Assembly (NCBI GenBank): GCA_963762545.1
Contig: CAVXLC010000003.1
Location: 310,001-374,000, forward strand
DNA length: 64,000 nt
DNA from: JABFSM01 sp963762545
GTDB taxonomy: Bacteria > Gemmatimonadota > Gemmatimonadetes > Gemmatimonadales > GWC2-71-9
Reading direction: 5' to 3'
In this document: piece by piece, positions 53,347 through 62,717 of the stretch
Numbering within the stretch: position 1 is the first letter of the stretch
Layout: every line of letters starts with the position of its first letter
Position numbers and translations under genes: made by a program
Notes under the pieces: generated by a model
Seen by the model: the letters and a program-made list of their open reading frames with translations, nothing else
Told to the model about the DNA's origin: nothing
The model's database searches: none

Positions 53347-54393
53347 CTAAGGGTTTGGAGCCGAGCCGGCCCGGCGCGCCAGGCGGCGCGCCGTGAGCCG
53401 GGTGCTCCACTGGTCCACCACGACCGCGCCGATGATCGCGCAGCCGATCACGATCCATTCGTTGTTCTGATCGAAGTGCAGGGTCCGGATCGACTGCCGG
53501 ATCAGCACGATCAGGAGCGCGCCGAGCATCGCGCCGACCGCGCTGCCCTTCCCGCCCAGCAGGCTGGCGCCGCCCACCACCGCCGACGCGATGACGTACA
53601 GCTCGTATCCCTGGGCGTCTCCCGACGAGGCCGATCCGTAGAAGCTGGCGCCGAGAAACGCCGCGAGGCCGGCGAGGAGCCCCGACACCGCGAAGACGCC
53701 GGTCTGGATCCGGCGGAGCGGGAGGCCGGCAAACCGGCTGGCCTCGAGGCTCCCCCCGAACGCAAAGACGTGCCGCCCCATCACGGTGCGCTGGAGGTAC
53801 AGCGTCCCCAGCGCGGCGATCGCCACCATGGCGAGCATCGGCACCGGATAGAGTCCCTCCGGCAACCCGAGCGATGCCTTGGCCACCCGGGTGAGCGGCT
53901 CCGGCACCAGGATACTCTCCGCCTTGCTGGCCACGAACGCCACGCCGCGCAGCATCCACATGGTGCCCAGCGTGATGATGAACGGATGCACCCGGAGGCC
54001 GGTGATGAGCACCCCATTGAACAGCCCCGCGAGGAGCCCCATCCCGACACAGACCGTCAGGCCCAGCAGCGCCGTGGCCAGCGGCGACAGCGGGCCCGCG
54101 GCGCGGAGCAGGAGCGCCATGCTGACACCGGCGAGGGCGTAGATGGAGCCGACCGAGAGGTCGATCCCGCCCGAGACGATCACCACCGTGGCGCCGATCG
54201 CCATGATCGCGAAGAAGCTGGCATCGGTGGCGGTCTGGATCAGGGTATGGGAATTCCAGAAGTTGTTGACCGACGCTCCGGTCTGCCGATCCGGATGGGA
54301 GCCGGCCAGCAGCGACAGCGCCAGGGTCACCAGCACCACCACGATCACCAGCCCGGTTTCCTGCGACGCGAGCAGCCGTCTCGCCCGGCTCAT
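53347..54393 (-). CDS. Sugar ABC transporter permease (RbsC/XylH-like)
   Basis: A 348-aa BPD_transp_2 permease with about eight or nine membrane helices: 'FFAIMAIGATVVIVSGGIDL' followed by SVGS, the canonical ribose-permease motif, and 'LLGGKGSAVGAMLGALLIVL' near the end. The start overlaps the xylB stop by 4 bases (ATGA). Partner of the binding protein and double ATPase downstream. Confidence 0.94.
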   Translation of the reverse strand: MSRARRLLASQETGLVIVVVLVTLALSLLAGSHPDRQTGASVNNFWNSHTLIQTATDASFFAIMAIGATVVIVSGGIDLSVGSIYALAGVSMALLLRAAGPLSPLATALLGLTVCVGMGLLAGLFNGVLITGLRVHPFIITLGTMWMLRGVAFVASKAESILVPEPLTRVAKASLGLPEGLYPVPMLAMVAIAALGTLYLQRTVMGRHVFAFGGSLEASRFAGLPLRRIQTGVFAVSGLLAGLAAFLGASFYGSASSGDAQGYELYVIASAVVGGASLLGGKGSAVGAMLGALLIVLIRQSIRTLHFDQNNEWIVIGCAIIGAVVVDQWSTRLTARRLARRAGSAPNP

Positions 54394-55898
54394 CGGCCGG
54401 CGCCCCCGGTCACCCGCGCCGCCGGAAGCGCCGCGTCGAACCGCCGATAAGCGTCCTGGTATGCGCGATGGCTCTCCGGGTCGGGGACGTGAGCGGCGCC
54501 CGGAGTCACCGTGGCGCGGATGGCAGCCGCCAGATCGGGACAGGCGCCCGCGCCGACCGCGGCCAGCAGCGCCGCGCCATAGGCCGGCCCCTCCTCCCGG
54601 TTCACCGTCCGCACCGGCAATCCATACACCTCGGCCTGAAGGCGGCGAATGAACGGGCTGCGCGCACCGCCACCGGTCAGCAGCAGGTCGGTCGGAGACA
54701 GCCCCAGCTCCCGGAGAATCGAGAGCGAATCGCGGAGCGCGAAGCACACCCCTTCGAGCACGGCCCGGGTCAGGTGGGCCCGGGTGTGCGCCAGGGAGAG
54801 ACCCACGAAGGCGCCCCGCGCCGCCGCATCGCGGTGCGGAGTACGCTCCCCCTGAAGATAGGGCAGAAAGGTGACGCCCTCCGCCCCGGCGGGCACGCCG
54901 GCCGCCTCCTGGTCCAGCTGCTCGTCGGCCCGCCCGGAGCCCAACTCTCTCGCGAATTGATCGCGGTACCAGGCAAACGCGCCCCCCGCCGAGAGCACCA
55001 CCCCCATCAGGTACCAGAGCCGGGGCATCACGTGACAGAACGTATGTACCCGGAGCAACGGATCCACCAGCGGCTCCGCCATAGGGGCCAGCACCGTGCC
55101 CGAGGTGCCCCAGCTCGCCACGGCCTGCCCCGGCGCGATCGCGCCGACGCCCGCAGCGCCACACGCGTTGTCCGCCCCGCCGCCGACGACCGGAGTTCCC
55201 GCCAGGAGCCCGGTGGCCGCCGCCGCCGACGCGGTGATCCGGCCATGCACCGCGGCCGACTCGTGCACGTCGGGCAGAAAGGCGCGAGGAACGCCGACGG
55301 CGCGGAGGATTTCCTCGCTCCAGCGGAGCCGCGCCGGATCGAACATCAGCGTGCCCGACGCGTCCGAGGGCTCGGTGGAGAGCGCGCCGGTGAGCCGATA
55401 CCGGATGAAGTCCTTGGCGAGCAGGATGGTGGCCAGCCGGCGGTAGGCGTCGGGCTCGTGATTGCGGAGCCAAAGTACCTTCGGCAGGGTGAATCCTTCG
55501 AGCGCGGGATTGCAGACCCAGGCGCGAAGCTGCGCCTCGCCGCCGGCCTTGGCGACGATTTCCGCGCACTCTGTCGTGGTCCGCCCGTCGCACCAGAGCA
55601 GGGCCGGACGGATCACCGCGCCGCTCCGGTCCAGGAACACCGAGGAGTGCATCTGACCCGAGAGACCGACCGCGGAGACGCGGGCGTTCGGGGCGCGCTC
55701 GCGCACGGCGCGGACCGCGGCGGCGGTCGCCGACCACCAGGATTCCGGGTCCTGCTCCGCCCAGCCCGGCCGCGGCGTGGACAGCGAGAGCGGCGTCGTG
55801 GCGGTAGCCGTGACCTCGCCACTCATCGACACCAGGATCGCCTTGACGCCGCTGGTGCCGATGTCGAGCCCCAGAAACGCGTCGCCCGGCACCGTCAT
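54390..55898 (-). CDS. xylB: Xylulokinase
   Basis: A 502-aa FGGY-family kinase that phosphorylates D-xylulose. Motifs: N-terminal phosphate loop FLGLDIGTSGVKAIL, 'GLSGQMHSSVFLDRSGAVIR', 'GGADNACGAAGVGAIAPGQA' and the C-terminal 'LLTGGGARSPFIRRLQAEVY'. The C-terminal catalytic-base region fits xylulokinase rather than glycerol kinase, and the xylA gene before it (ATGA overlap) supports this. The product enters the pentose phosphate pathway. Confidence 0.95.
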   Translation of the reverse strand: MTVPGDAFLGLDIGTSGVKAILVSMSGEVTATATTPLSLSTPRPGWAEQDPESWWSATAAAVRAVRERAPNARVSAVGLSGQMHSSVFLDRSGAVIRPALLWCDGRTTTECAEIVAKAGGEAQLRAWVCNPALEGFTLPKVLWLRNHEPDAYRRLATILLAKDFIRYRLTGALSTEPSDASGTLMFDPARLRWSEEILRAVGVPRAFLPDVHESAAVHGRITASAAAATGLLAGTPVVGGGADNACGAAGVGAIAPGQAVASWGTSGTVLAPMAEPLVDPLLRVHTFCHVMPRLWYLMGVVLSAGGAFAWYRDQFARELGSGRADEQLDQEAAGVPAGAEGVTFLPYLQGERTPHRDAAARGAFVGLSLAHTRAHLTRAVLEGVCFALRDSLSILRELGLSPTDLLLTGGGARSPFIRRLQAEVYGLPVRTVNREEGPAYGAALLAAVGAGACPDLAAAIRATVTPGAAHVPDPESHRAYQDAYRRFDAALPAARVTGGAGR

Positions 55899-57073
55899 CT
55901 CACGCCCAGGAGCAGCTCCATCGTGAGCTGGTCGAGGCGCTCGTACGCGTAGCCGCGGCCGCGCAGCGTTGCGAGGTCAAACACCTCGTCGCCCAGCGCG
56001 CGGGCCCGCTCGGGCGTGTAGGAGACCCGCTCGCCCGGCGCGGCGCCCCGCGCGCGCAGCTCGGCGAGGAGTGCCTGGATGTCGGGATCGGCGTTGAAGC
56101 GCGCGACCTTCTCCTTGAGAATCAGGTAGGTGCGCATGCTTCCCGCCGCAAAGTCCCACACCCCCGCCTCGTCCTCGGTACGATAGGCGTGGCTGTCGAA
56201 ATGCCGCATGCCGGCCCACGCGGCATCCTCCAGCAGCTTGACCAGGAAGAAAGCGCCCTTGAGGTCTTCGCTGCCGAAGCGAAGATCCTGATCGAAGCGG
56301 CCGGGCTTCTGGCCGTTCAGGTCAATATGGAAGAGCTTTCCCGCTTCGAGCGCCTGGGCCACGCCATGGGTAAAGTCCAGCCCGGCCATCTGCTCGTGGG
56401 CCACTTCGGGGTTGAGCCCCACCATGTCGGGATGGTCCAGGGTGTAGATGAACGCCAGCATGTGGCCGATGGTGGGGAGGAAGATGTCTCCCCGCGGCTC
56501 GTTGGGCTTGGGCTCCAGGGCAAACTTCAATTCGTACTTCTGGGATCGGGAATACTCGCACAGAAAATTGATCGCGTCCCGGAACCACTTGATGGCCTCC
56601 CGCGGGTCCTTGCCGGCATTGGTGTCGGCGCCCTCCCGCCCGCCCCAGAACACGTACGTGTCGGCGCCCAGCGCGACGCCGAGGTCGATCGCGCGCATCG
56701 TCTTCTGGAGGGCATAGGCGCGCACCGTCCGGTCGTTGCTGGTGAAGGCGCCATCGCGGAACACCGGGTCGCCAAAGAGGTTGGTCGTCGCCATCGGCAC
56801 CTTCAGTCCGGTGGCAGCGAGCGTCGTCCGGAATTCCCGAACGATCCGGTCCCGTTCCGCCGTGGAGGCATCCCTCGGGACCAGATCGTTGTCGTGGAGG
56901 TTCACGCCGTAGGCGCCCAGCGTCGCCAGCTGCTCCACCACGCGCGTGGGCGAGAGGACCGGGCGCACCGGCTCGCCGAACGGATCGCGACCGGGGTTGC
57001 CTACCGTCCAGAGCCCGAAGGTAAAGTGGTGCTCCGGCCGGGGGACGTAGGCGTCCCGCGCAGTCGCTGTCAT
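55895..57073 (-). CDS. xylA: Xylose isomerase
   Basis: A 392-aa TIM-barrel isomerase converting D-xylose to D-xylulose. Landmarks are 'EHHFTFGLWTVGNPGRDPFG', 'GVNLHDNDLVPRDAS' with the catalytic His-Asp pair, 'YVFWGGREGADTNAGKDPRE', the metal-binding ALEPKPNEPRGD and 'LFHIDLNGQKPGRFDQDLRF'. This is the shorter, class I (Actinoplanes-like) form. First gene of the xylose operon, divergent from galT across 94 bases that should contain both promoters; no XylR-type operator is convincingly seen. Confidence 0.97.
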   Translation of the reverse strand: MTATARDAYVPRPEHHFTFGLWTVGNPGRDPFGEPVRPVLSPTRVVEQLATLGAYGVNLHDNDLVPRDASTAERDRIVREFRTTLAATGLKVPMATTNLFGDPVFRDGAFTSNDRTVRAYALQKTMRAIDLGVALGADTYVFWGGREGADTNAGKDPREAIKWFRDAINFLCEYSRSQKYELKFALEPKPNEPRGDIFLPTIGHMLAFIYTLDHPDMVGLNPEVAHEQMAGLDFTHGVAQALEAGKLFHIDLNGQKPGRFDQDLRFGSEDLKGAFFLVKLLEDAAWAGMRHFDSHAYRTEDEAGVWDFAAGSMRTYLILKEKVARFNADPDIQALLAELRARGAAPGERVSYTPERARALGDEVFDLATLRGRGYAYERLDQLTMELLLGVR

Positions 57074-57167
57074 CGAGGGATCACTCCTGAATGCCGCGGG
57101 TAGGTGCTATCATCTTGGTACCGTGTCAAGTTACATCTCGCCGTCCGGGTCGGAAGGGGACTGACTG

Positions 57168-58197
<1,030 letters not shown>

Positions 58198-58205
<8 letters not shown>

Positions 58206-59184
58206 CCCAGGGCCGCTGCTTCAGCCGATTCTGGCCATGCACGCCCGGATTCGTACCGCGGTCCTGGACGCGTGCGCCCGGGCCGCGCCCGGGGAGCTCA
58301 GCCGGGTCGCCACGGACGAAGGTGGCGACACGATCTACGGAATCGACCGGGTGAGCGAGGCGGTGCTGATCGCCGAGCTGGAGGTGATCGCCCGCGCCGC
58401 CCCGATCTGTCTCGTGGCGGAGGGATTGCCGGGCGGCGTGCTGGCGCTCCCGCGCGGAGCCAGGGAATCCGATTGCATCTGGAAGCTGCTGGTCGACCCG
58501 ATCGACGGTACCCGCGGGTTGATGTATCAGAAGCGGAGCGGCTGGATCTTGAGCGGGCTGGCGCCCAACCGTGGTGCCGCGACGCGGCTCCGGGACATCG
58601 TGCTCGCGGTACAGACCGAGATTCCGCTGGTGAAGCAGCACCTGTCCGATCAGCTGTGGGCCTTTCGGGGAGCGGGTATCGTGGCCCGGCGGCACGACCG
58701 GCTCTCCGGCGGCGACGAGCCGCTGGTCGTGGCACCATCCTCGGCGGAGACGATCGCGCACGGGTACGCCACCGTGGTGCGGTTCTTTCCCGGGGGACGG
58801 GACGTGCTGGCCGCCATTGACGATGAGCTGGCGGTCGCCCTGCTCGGGCCCGCCGCGCCGGGCAAGGCCCTGTGCTTCGAGGATCAGTACGCCTCTACCG
58901 GCGGGCAGCTCTACGAGATGATCGCCGGGCACGATCGGTTCATCGCCGATCTGCGTCCGCTGGTAGGCGCCAGCCTCTGCTGCCACCCCTACGACCTCTG
59001 CACCGCGATGATCGCCGAGGAGGCGGGCGTGCGCCTCACCGGGGTGGACGGGGGCCCGCTCGACGCTCGGTTCGACCTCGAGGCAGACGTATCGTGGATC
59101 GGGTATGCCAACGACACCCTCCGCACCGCGGTCGAGCCGGTCCTGCGCGACGCCCTCCGGCGGCGCGGACTCATCCCCGGGTAA
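58198..59184 (+). CDS. Inositol monophosphatase-like (FIG superfamily) protein
   Basis: A 328-aa protein of the inositol monophosphatase fold. The metal-binding DPIDGTRGLMYQ (residues ~101-112) is intact. 'HPYDLCTAMIAEEAGVRLTG' replaces the usual WDxAAG motif near the C-terminus, keeping the metal Asp. An acidic first-metal Glu is less obvious (VAEG instead of EE). It may dephosphorylate a sugar phosphate or inositol phosphate. Co-directional with galT (8-base overlap) and the GHMP kinase (7-base gap), pointing to sugar metabolism; the substrate is unknown. Confidence 0.8.
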
Positions 59185-59191
59185 CCGCCAG

Positions 59192-60658
59192 ATGATTCGG
59201 GTTCGTGGTCCGCTGGAGATAGCCGAATCGGACCGGATCTGGTTCCAGCCCGGACTCGATCGCCTGGCCGCGCTACCCAGCGACCCCGACCCCCGGCTTC
59301 GGGCGTTCTTCACGCCGGACCAGCCGGTCTTCCTGGCCCGGGCACCCGGCCGGCTCGATGTGATGGGCGGGATTGCCGACTACAGCGGAGCCCAGGTACT
59401 GGGGCTTCCGCTCGATCGTTCGGCCCAGGTGCTGGCGCAGCGCCGGACCTCGCCGCGGTGCGAGATCGCCACGCGCCGGGGCGGCCGGTGGGACTGGTTC
59501 GACACCGGGCTCGACGCACCGGCCGCCACTGCCCTGGCCGACGCGGCGGTGCTCCACCGGCGGCTCGCCTCGAACCCCGCCGAGCGGTGGGCCGCCTACC
59601 TGCTGGGCGTGGTGCAGGTGTGCCGTCGGGCCGTCGGCGCGCCGGCACTCGCATCGCTGGGCGGGTTCCGGCTCCTGGTGGATTCGACGGTGCCCGAGGG
59701 GAAGGGCGTCGCCTCGTCTGCGGCGATCGAAGTGGCCGCGATGTCGGCGGTGGCGGCGAGCTGCGGCGTGATGACGACCCGGACCGAACTCGCGACGGCA
59801 TGCCAGTGGATCGAGAACCACGTCGTGGGCGCACCCTGCGGGATCATGGATCAGATCACCAGCGCGTGCGGTCTCCCCGACCGCCTGCTCCTGCTGCGCT
59901 GCCAACCCGGCACCATCGAGGGTCACATCGAGGTTCCCGCCGGCTACCGGTTCTTCGGCATCGAGTCGGGAATCCGCCACGAGGTGGCGGGCGCCGACTA
60001 CGGCACGGTGCGCACCGCGGCCTTCATGGGCTACCGGATCATTGCCGAGGCCGCGGGTCTCGCCGTCAGCCGGAACCGAGCGGGCGTCCGGGTCGAGGAT
60101 CCCCTCTGGCAGGGGTATCTGGCCAATATTCCTCTGGTGGAATTTCAGAAGCGATTCGAGGCGATCCTGCCCTCGACGATGATCGGGGCCGATTTTCTCG
60201 AGCGGTACGGCGGCATTACCGACTCGGTGACCCGGGTGGAACCGGACCGGAGCTACCCGGTGAAGAGCGCCACCGCTCATCCGATCGGCGAGCAAGCCCG
60301 GGTCTCCCGTTTCATCGCGCTGGTCGAGCAGCTACCCCGACGCCCGGAAGCTGCCGAGGAGCTGGGCAGCCTCATGTATGAGGCGCATGAGAGCTACGGT
60401 GCGTGCGGACTGGGAAGCGACGGCACCGATCGGCTGGTGGCCCTGGTGGCGGAGGCGGGGCCGAAGAACGGGCTGTTCGGCGCGAAGATCACCGGGGGCG
60501 GGAGCGGGGGGACGGTGGCGGTGTTCGGGGCGGCGGAGTCGGCCAGCGTGGTGGAGGAGATTGCCGCCCGGTACCGACGGGAAACCGGACGGGCCGGTGA
60601 GGTGTTCAGCCGATCCTCGCCTGGCGCGGCCGAGACCGGGGTGCTGAGACTCGCGTGA
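59192..60658 (+). CDS. GHMP sugar kinase, galactokinase/L-arabinokinase-like
   Basis: A 488-aa GHMP kinase. The substrate-side motif APGRLDVMGGIADYSG (~51-66) differs from the bacterial GalK motif (PGRVNLIGEHTDY) and closely resembles the L-arabinokinase form of plants. The phosphate loop is PEGKGVASSAAIEVAA (~168-183) and the third motif KITGGGSGGTVAVF. It phosphorylates the anomeric carbon of a sugar (galactose or arabinose expected) to a 1-phosphate for galT-type nucleotidyl transfer. Third gene of the galT operon. The choice between galactose and arabinose needs a test. Confidence 0.85.
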   Translation: MIRVRGPLEIAESDRIWFQPGLDRLAALPSDPDPRLRAFFTPDQPVFLARAPGRLDVMGGIADYSGAQVLGLPLDRSAQVLAQRRTSPRCEIATRRGGRWDWFDTGLDAPAATALADAAVLHRRLASNPAERWAAYLLGVVQVCRRAVGAPALASLGGFRLLVDSTVPEGKGVASSAAIEVAAMSAVAASCGVMTTRTELATACQWIENHVVGAPCGIMDQITSACGLPDRLLLLRCQPGTIEGHIEVPAGYRFFGIESGIRHEVAGADYGTVRTAAFMGYRIIAEAAGLAVSRNRAGVRVEDPLWQGYLANIPLVEFQKRFEAILPSTMIGADFLERYGGITDSVTRVEPDRSYPVKSATAHPIGEQARVSRFIALVEQLPRRPEAAEELGSLMYEAHESYGACGLGSDGTDRLVALVAEAGPKNGLFGAKITGGGSGGTVAVFGAAESASVVEEIAARYRRETGRAGEVFSRSSPGAAETGVLRLA

Positions 60659-60668
60659 AATCCGTGGC

Positions 60669-62717
60669 TTAGGCCTCCACCGGCACGACCGCACCGCCGT
60701 TGCCGTTTCCGGCGACGGGGGCCTCGACCGGGAGCTCTTCCTCGAGGTAGGTGTATCCCTCCAGCCCCGCCACGTAGTCCGCGATGAACGCGTTGGCTTC
60801 CTGGCGCGACAACTCCGGCGCGTTCGACACCTTCCGGCGGAACGTCTGGAGCAGATCCGACGCGTTGAACTGCACGTAGTTGAGCACCTCGGTGACGGTG
60901 TCTCCGTGCACCATGTCGGTGATCTCGTACCCCTTTTCGGTCACCTTGATGTGCACCGCGTTGGTGTCGCCGAACAAGTTGTGCAGGTCGCCCAGGATTT
61001 CCTGGTAGGCGCCGGTGAGGAAGATCCCCAGGATGTAGGGCTCCCCTTCCCGGAACGGATGCAGTTCCAGGCAGGGCTTGCCCTTCCGTCCGCCGGCAAA
61101 CCGATCGATCACCCCGTCGGAATCGCAGGTGATGTCCTGCAGGGTGCCGCGCCGGATCGGCTCCTCGTCCAGCCGGTGCACCGGCATGATCGGGAAGATC
61201 TGATCGATGGCCCAGTTGTCCGGCAACGACTGGAACACCGAGAAGTTGCAGAAGTAGCGGTCCACCAGCGTCGCCTCGAGGTGGTTCGAGATCTCGAGGT
61301 AGTTGGCCCGGTCGTGGGAGATCAGCGCCGCGAGGGCGTTCATGGTGGCCAGGTAGTACTGCTCGATGTCGGCCATGTCCCGGATGGTGATCGCGTCGCT
61401 GGCAAACAGCTCCTGGAGCCGTTCCTTGGCGAACACCGCGTCGTGGAACACCTCCTCCACCCGGTCGAGGGACAGCGACTCCAGGTTCTCCTTGAGCTCC
61501 ACCAGCACCGACGGCGGATCCTCCCGGAGCGCCGGAATGACCGGCTCGGTGAGCGCTTCCACGTCGGTAACGTTGATCAGCAGCAGCGCGTGGTGGGCGG
61601 TCAGCGCCCGGCCCGACTCCGAGATGATATGAGGCATCGGCTGCTTGAACTGCTTGCAGACCGTCCCCAGCAGGTACACCACGTCGTTGGCATACTCCCG
61701 GGTCGTGTAATTCATGCTGGCCGGCCGGGTCGTCTTGGACCCCTCGTAGTCCACCCCCAGGCCGCCGCCCACGTCCACATGGGAGAGGTCGAAGCCCATT
61801 TCCCGGATCTCGACATAGTACCGGCCCACCTCCTCCAGCCCCGCCTTGATGAACCGGATATCGGTGATCTGGCTGCCGAGGTGGAAGTGCACCAGCTTGA
61901 GCAGATCCTTCTTGCCAGCGGTCTCCAGCTTGTCGAGGAGCTTCATCAGCTCCACGGCGCCCAGCCCGAACTTGGATTTTTCGCCGCCGCTCTTGGCCCA
62001 GCGGCCGGCGCCCTCGGTGGCCAGCTTGATGCGGACACCCAGATTCGGGCTCACGCCCATTTCCTCGGCCACCCGGAGCACGGTGTCCAGCTCGCCCACC
62101 TGTTCGAGGACGATGAACACCTGGTGGCCGATCCGCTGACCCATCAGGGCCAGCCGCATGAACTCCTCGTCCTTGTACCCGTTGCAGACGATCAGGTGAT
62201 CGGTCCGCTCGGTCAAGCCGAGCACCGCCTGGAGCTCCGGCTTGCTGCCGCACTCGAGACCGACCCCAAAGGGGCCTCCGAAGGCGACGATCTCCTCCAC
62301 GACGTGGCGCTGCTGGTTCACCTTGATCGGATAGACCGAGGTGTAGGTGCCGCCGTAGGCGGTCTCCTCGATGGCCCGGGAAAACTCCGTGGCGAGCGAG
62401 GCGATCCGGGCCTTCAGGATGTCGGAAAAGCGGAGCAGGAGCGGCAGGCCGATGCCCTGGGCGTTCAGATCGATGGCCAGCCGGTACAGGTCGATGGCGC
62501 GGTCGCCCGCCTGATCCGGATGCACCGTGACGTGGCCCTCGGCGTTGGTCCGGAAGTAGCCCAGGCCCCAGCCGCGCATGTTGTAGAGCTTTTCGGCGTC
62601 CTTGATGGACCAGTGGTTGTTCGAGATCGCGAGGCTCCGGGGCCGAAGACAGGAGGAGAATTCTAACGTGCGGGCGGGCGCGACAGAAGCGGCGGCGGGG
62701 TAAATTCCCGTTTCCAT
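60669..62717 (-). CDS. speA: Biosynthetic arginine decarboxylase
   Basis: A 682-aa PLP-dependent fold-III decarboxylase making agmatine for polyamine synthesis. The Schiff-base Lys132 is in YPIKVNQQRHV; 'SKFGLGAVELMKLLDKLE', 'LVHFHLGSQITDIRFIKAGL', 'SHVDVGGGLGVDYEGSK' and the C-terminal 'CDSDGVIDRFAGG' are family landmarks. The N-terminus has ~35 residues before the conserved NNHWSIKDAEKLYNMRGWG. The only ATG there (62717) overlaps on the opposite strand with the start of the divergent SDR gene. It ends 10 bases from the convergent GHMP kinase. Confidence 0.95.
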   Translation of the reverse strand: METGIYPAAASVAPARTLEFSSCLRPRSLAISNNHWSIKDAEKLYNMRGWGLGYFRTNAEGHVTVHPDQAGDRAIDLYRLAIDLNAQGIGLPLLLRFSDILKARIASLATEFSRAIEETAYGGTYTSVYPIKVNQQRHVVEEIVAFGGPFGVGLECGSKPELQAVLGLTERTDHLIVCNGYKDEEFMRLALMGQRIGHQVFIVLEQVGELDTVLRVAEEMGVSPNLGVRIKLATEGAGRWAKSGGEKSKFGLGAVELMKLLDKLETAGKKDLLKLVHFHLGSQITDIRFIKAGLEEVGRYYVEIREMGFDLSHVDVGGGLGVDYEGSKTTRPASMNYTTREYANDVVYLLGTVCKQFKQPMPHIISESGRALTAHHALLLINVTDVEALTEPVIPALREDPPSVLVELKENLESLSLDRVEEVFHDAVFAKERLQELFASDAITIRDMADIEQYYLATMNALAALISHDRANYLEISNHLEATLVDRYFCNFSVFQSLPDNWAIDQIFPIMPVHRLDEEPIRRGTLQDITCDSDGVIDRFAGGRKGKPCLELHPFREGEPYILGIFLTGAYQEILGDLHNLFGDTNAVHIKVTEKGYEITDMVHGDTVTEVLNYVQFNASDLLQTFRRKVSNAPELSRQEANAFIADYVAGLEGYTYLEEELPVEAPVAGNGNGGAVVPVEA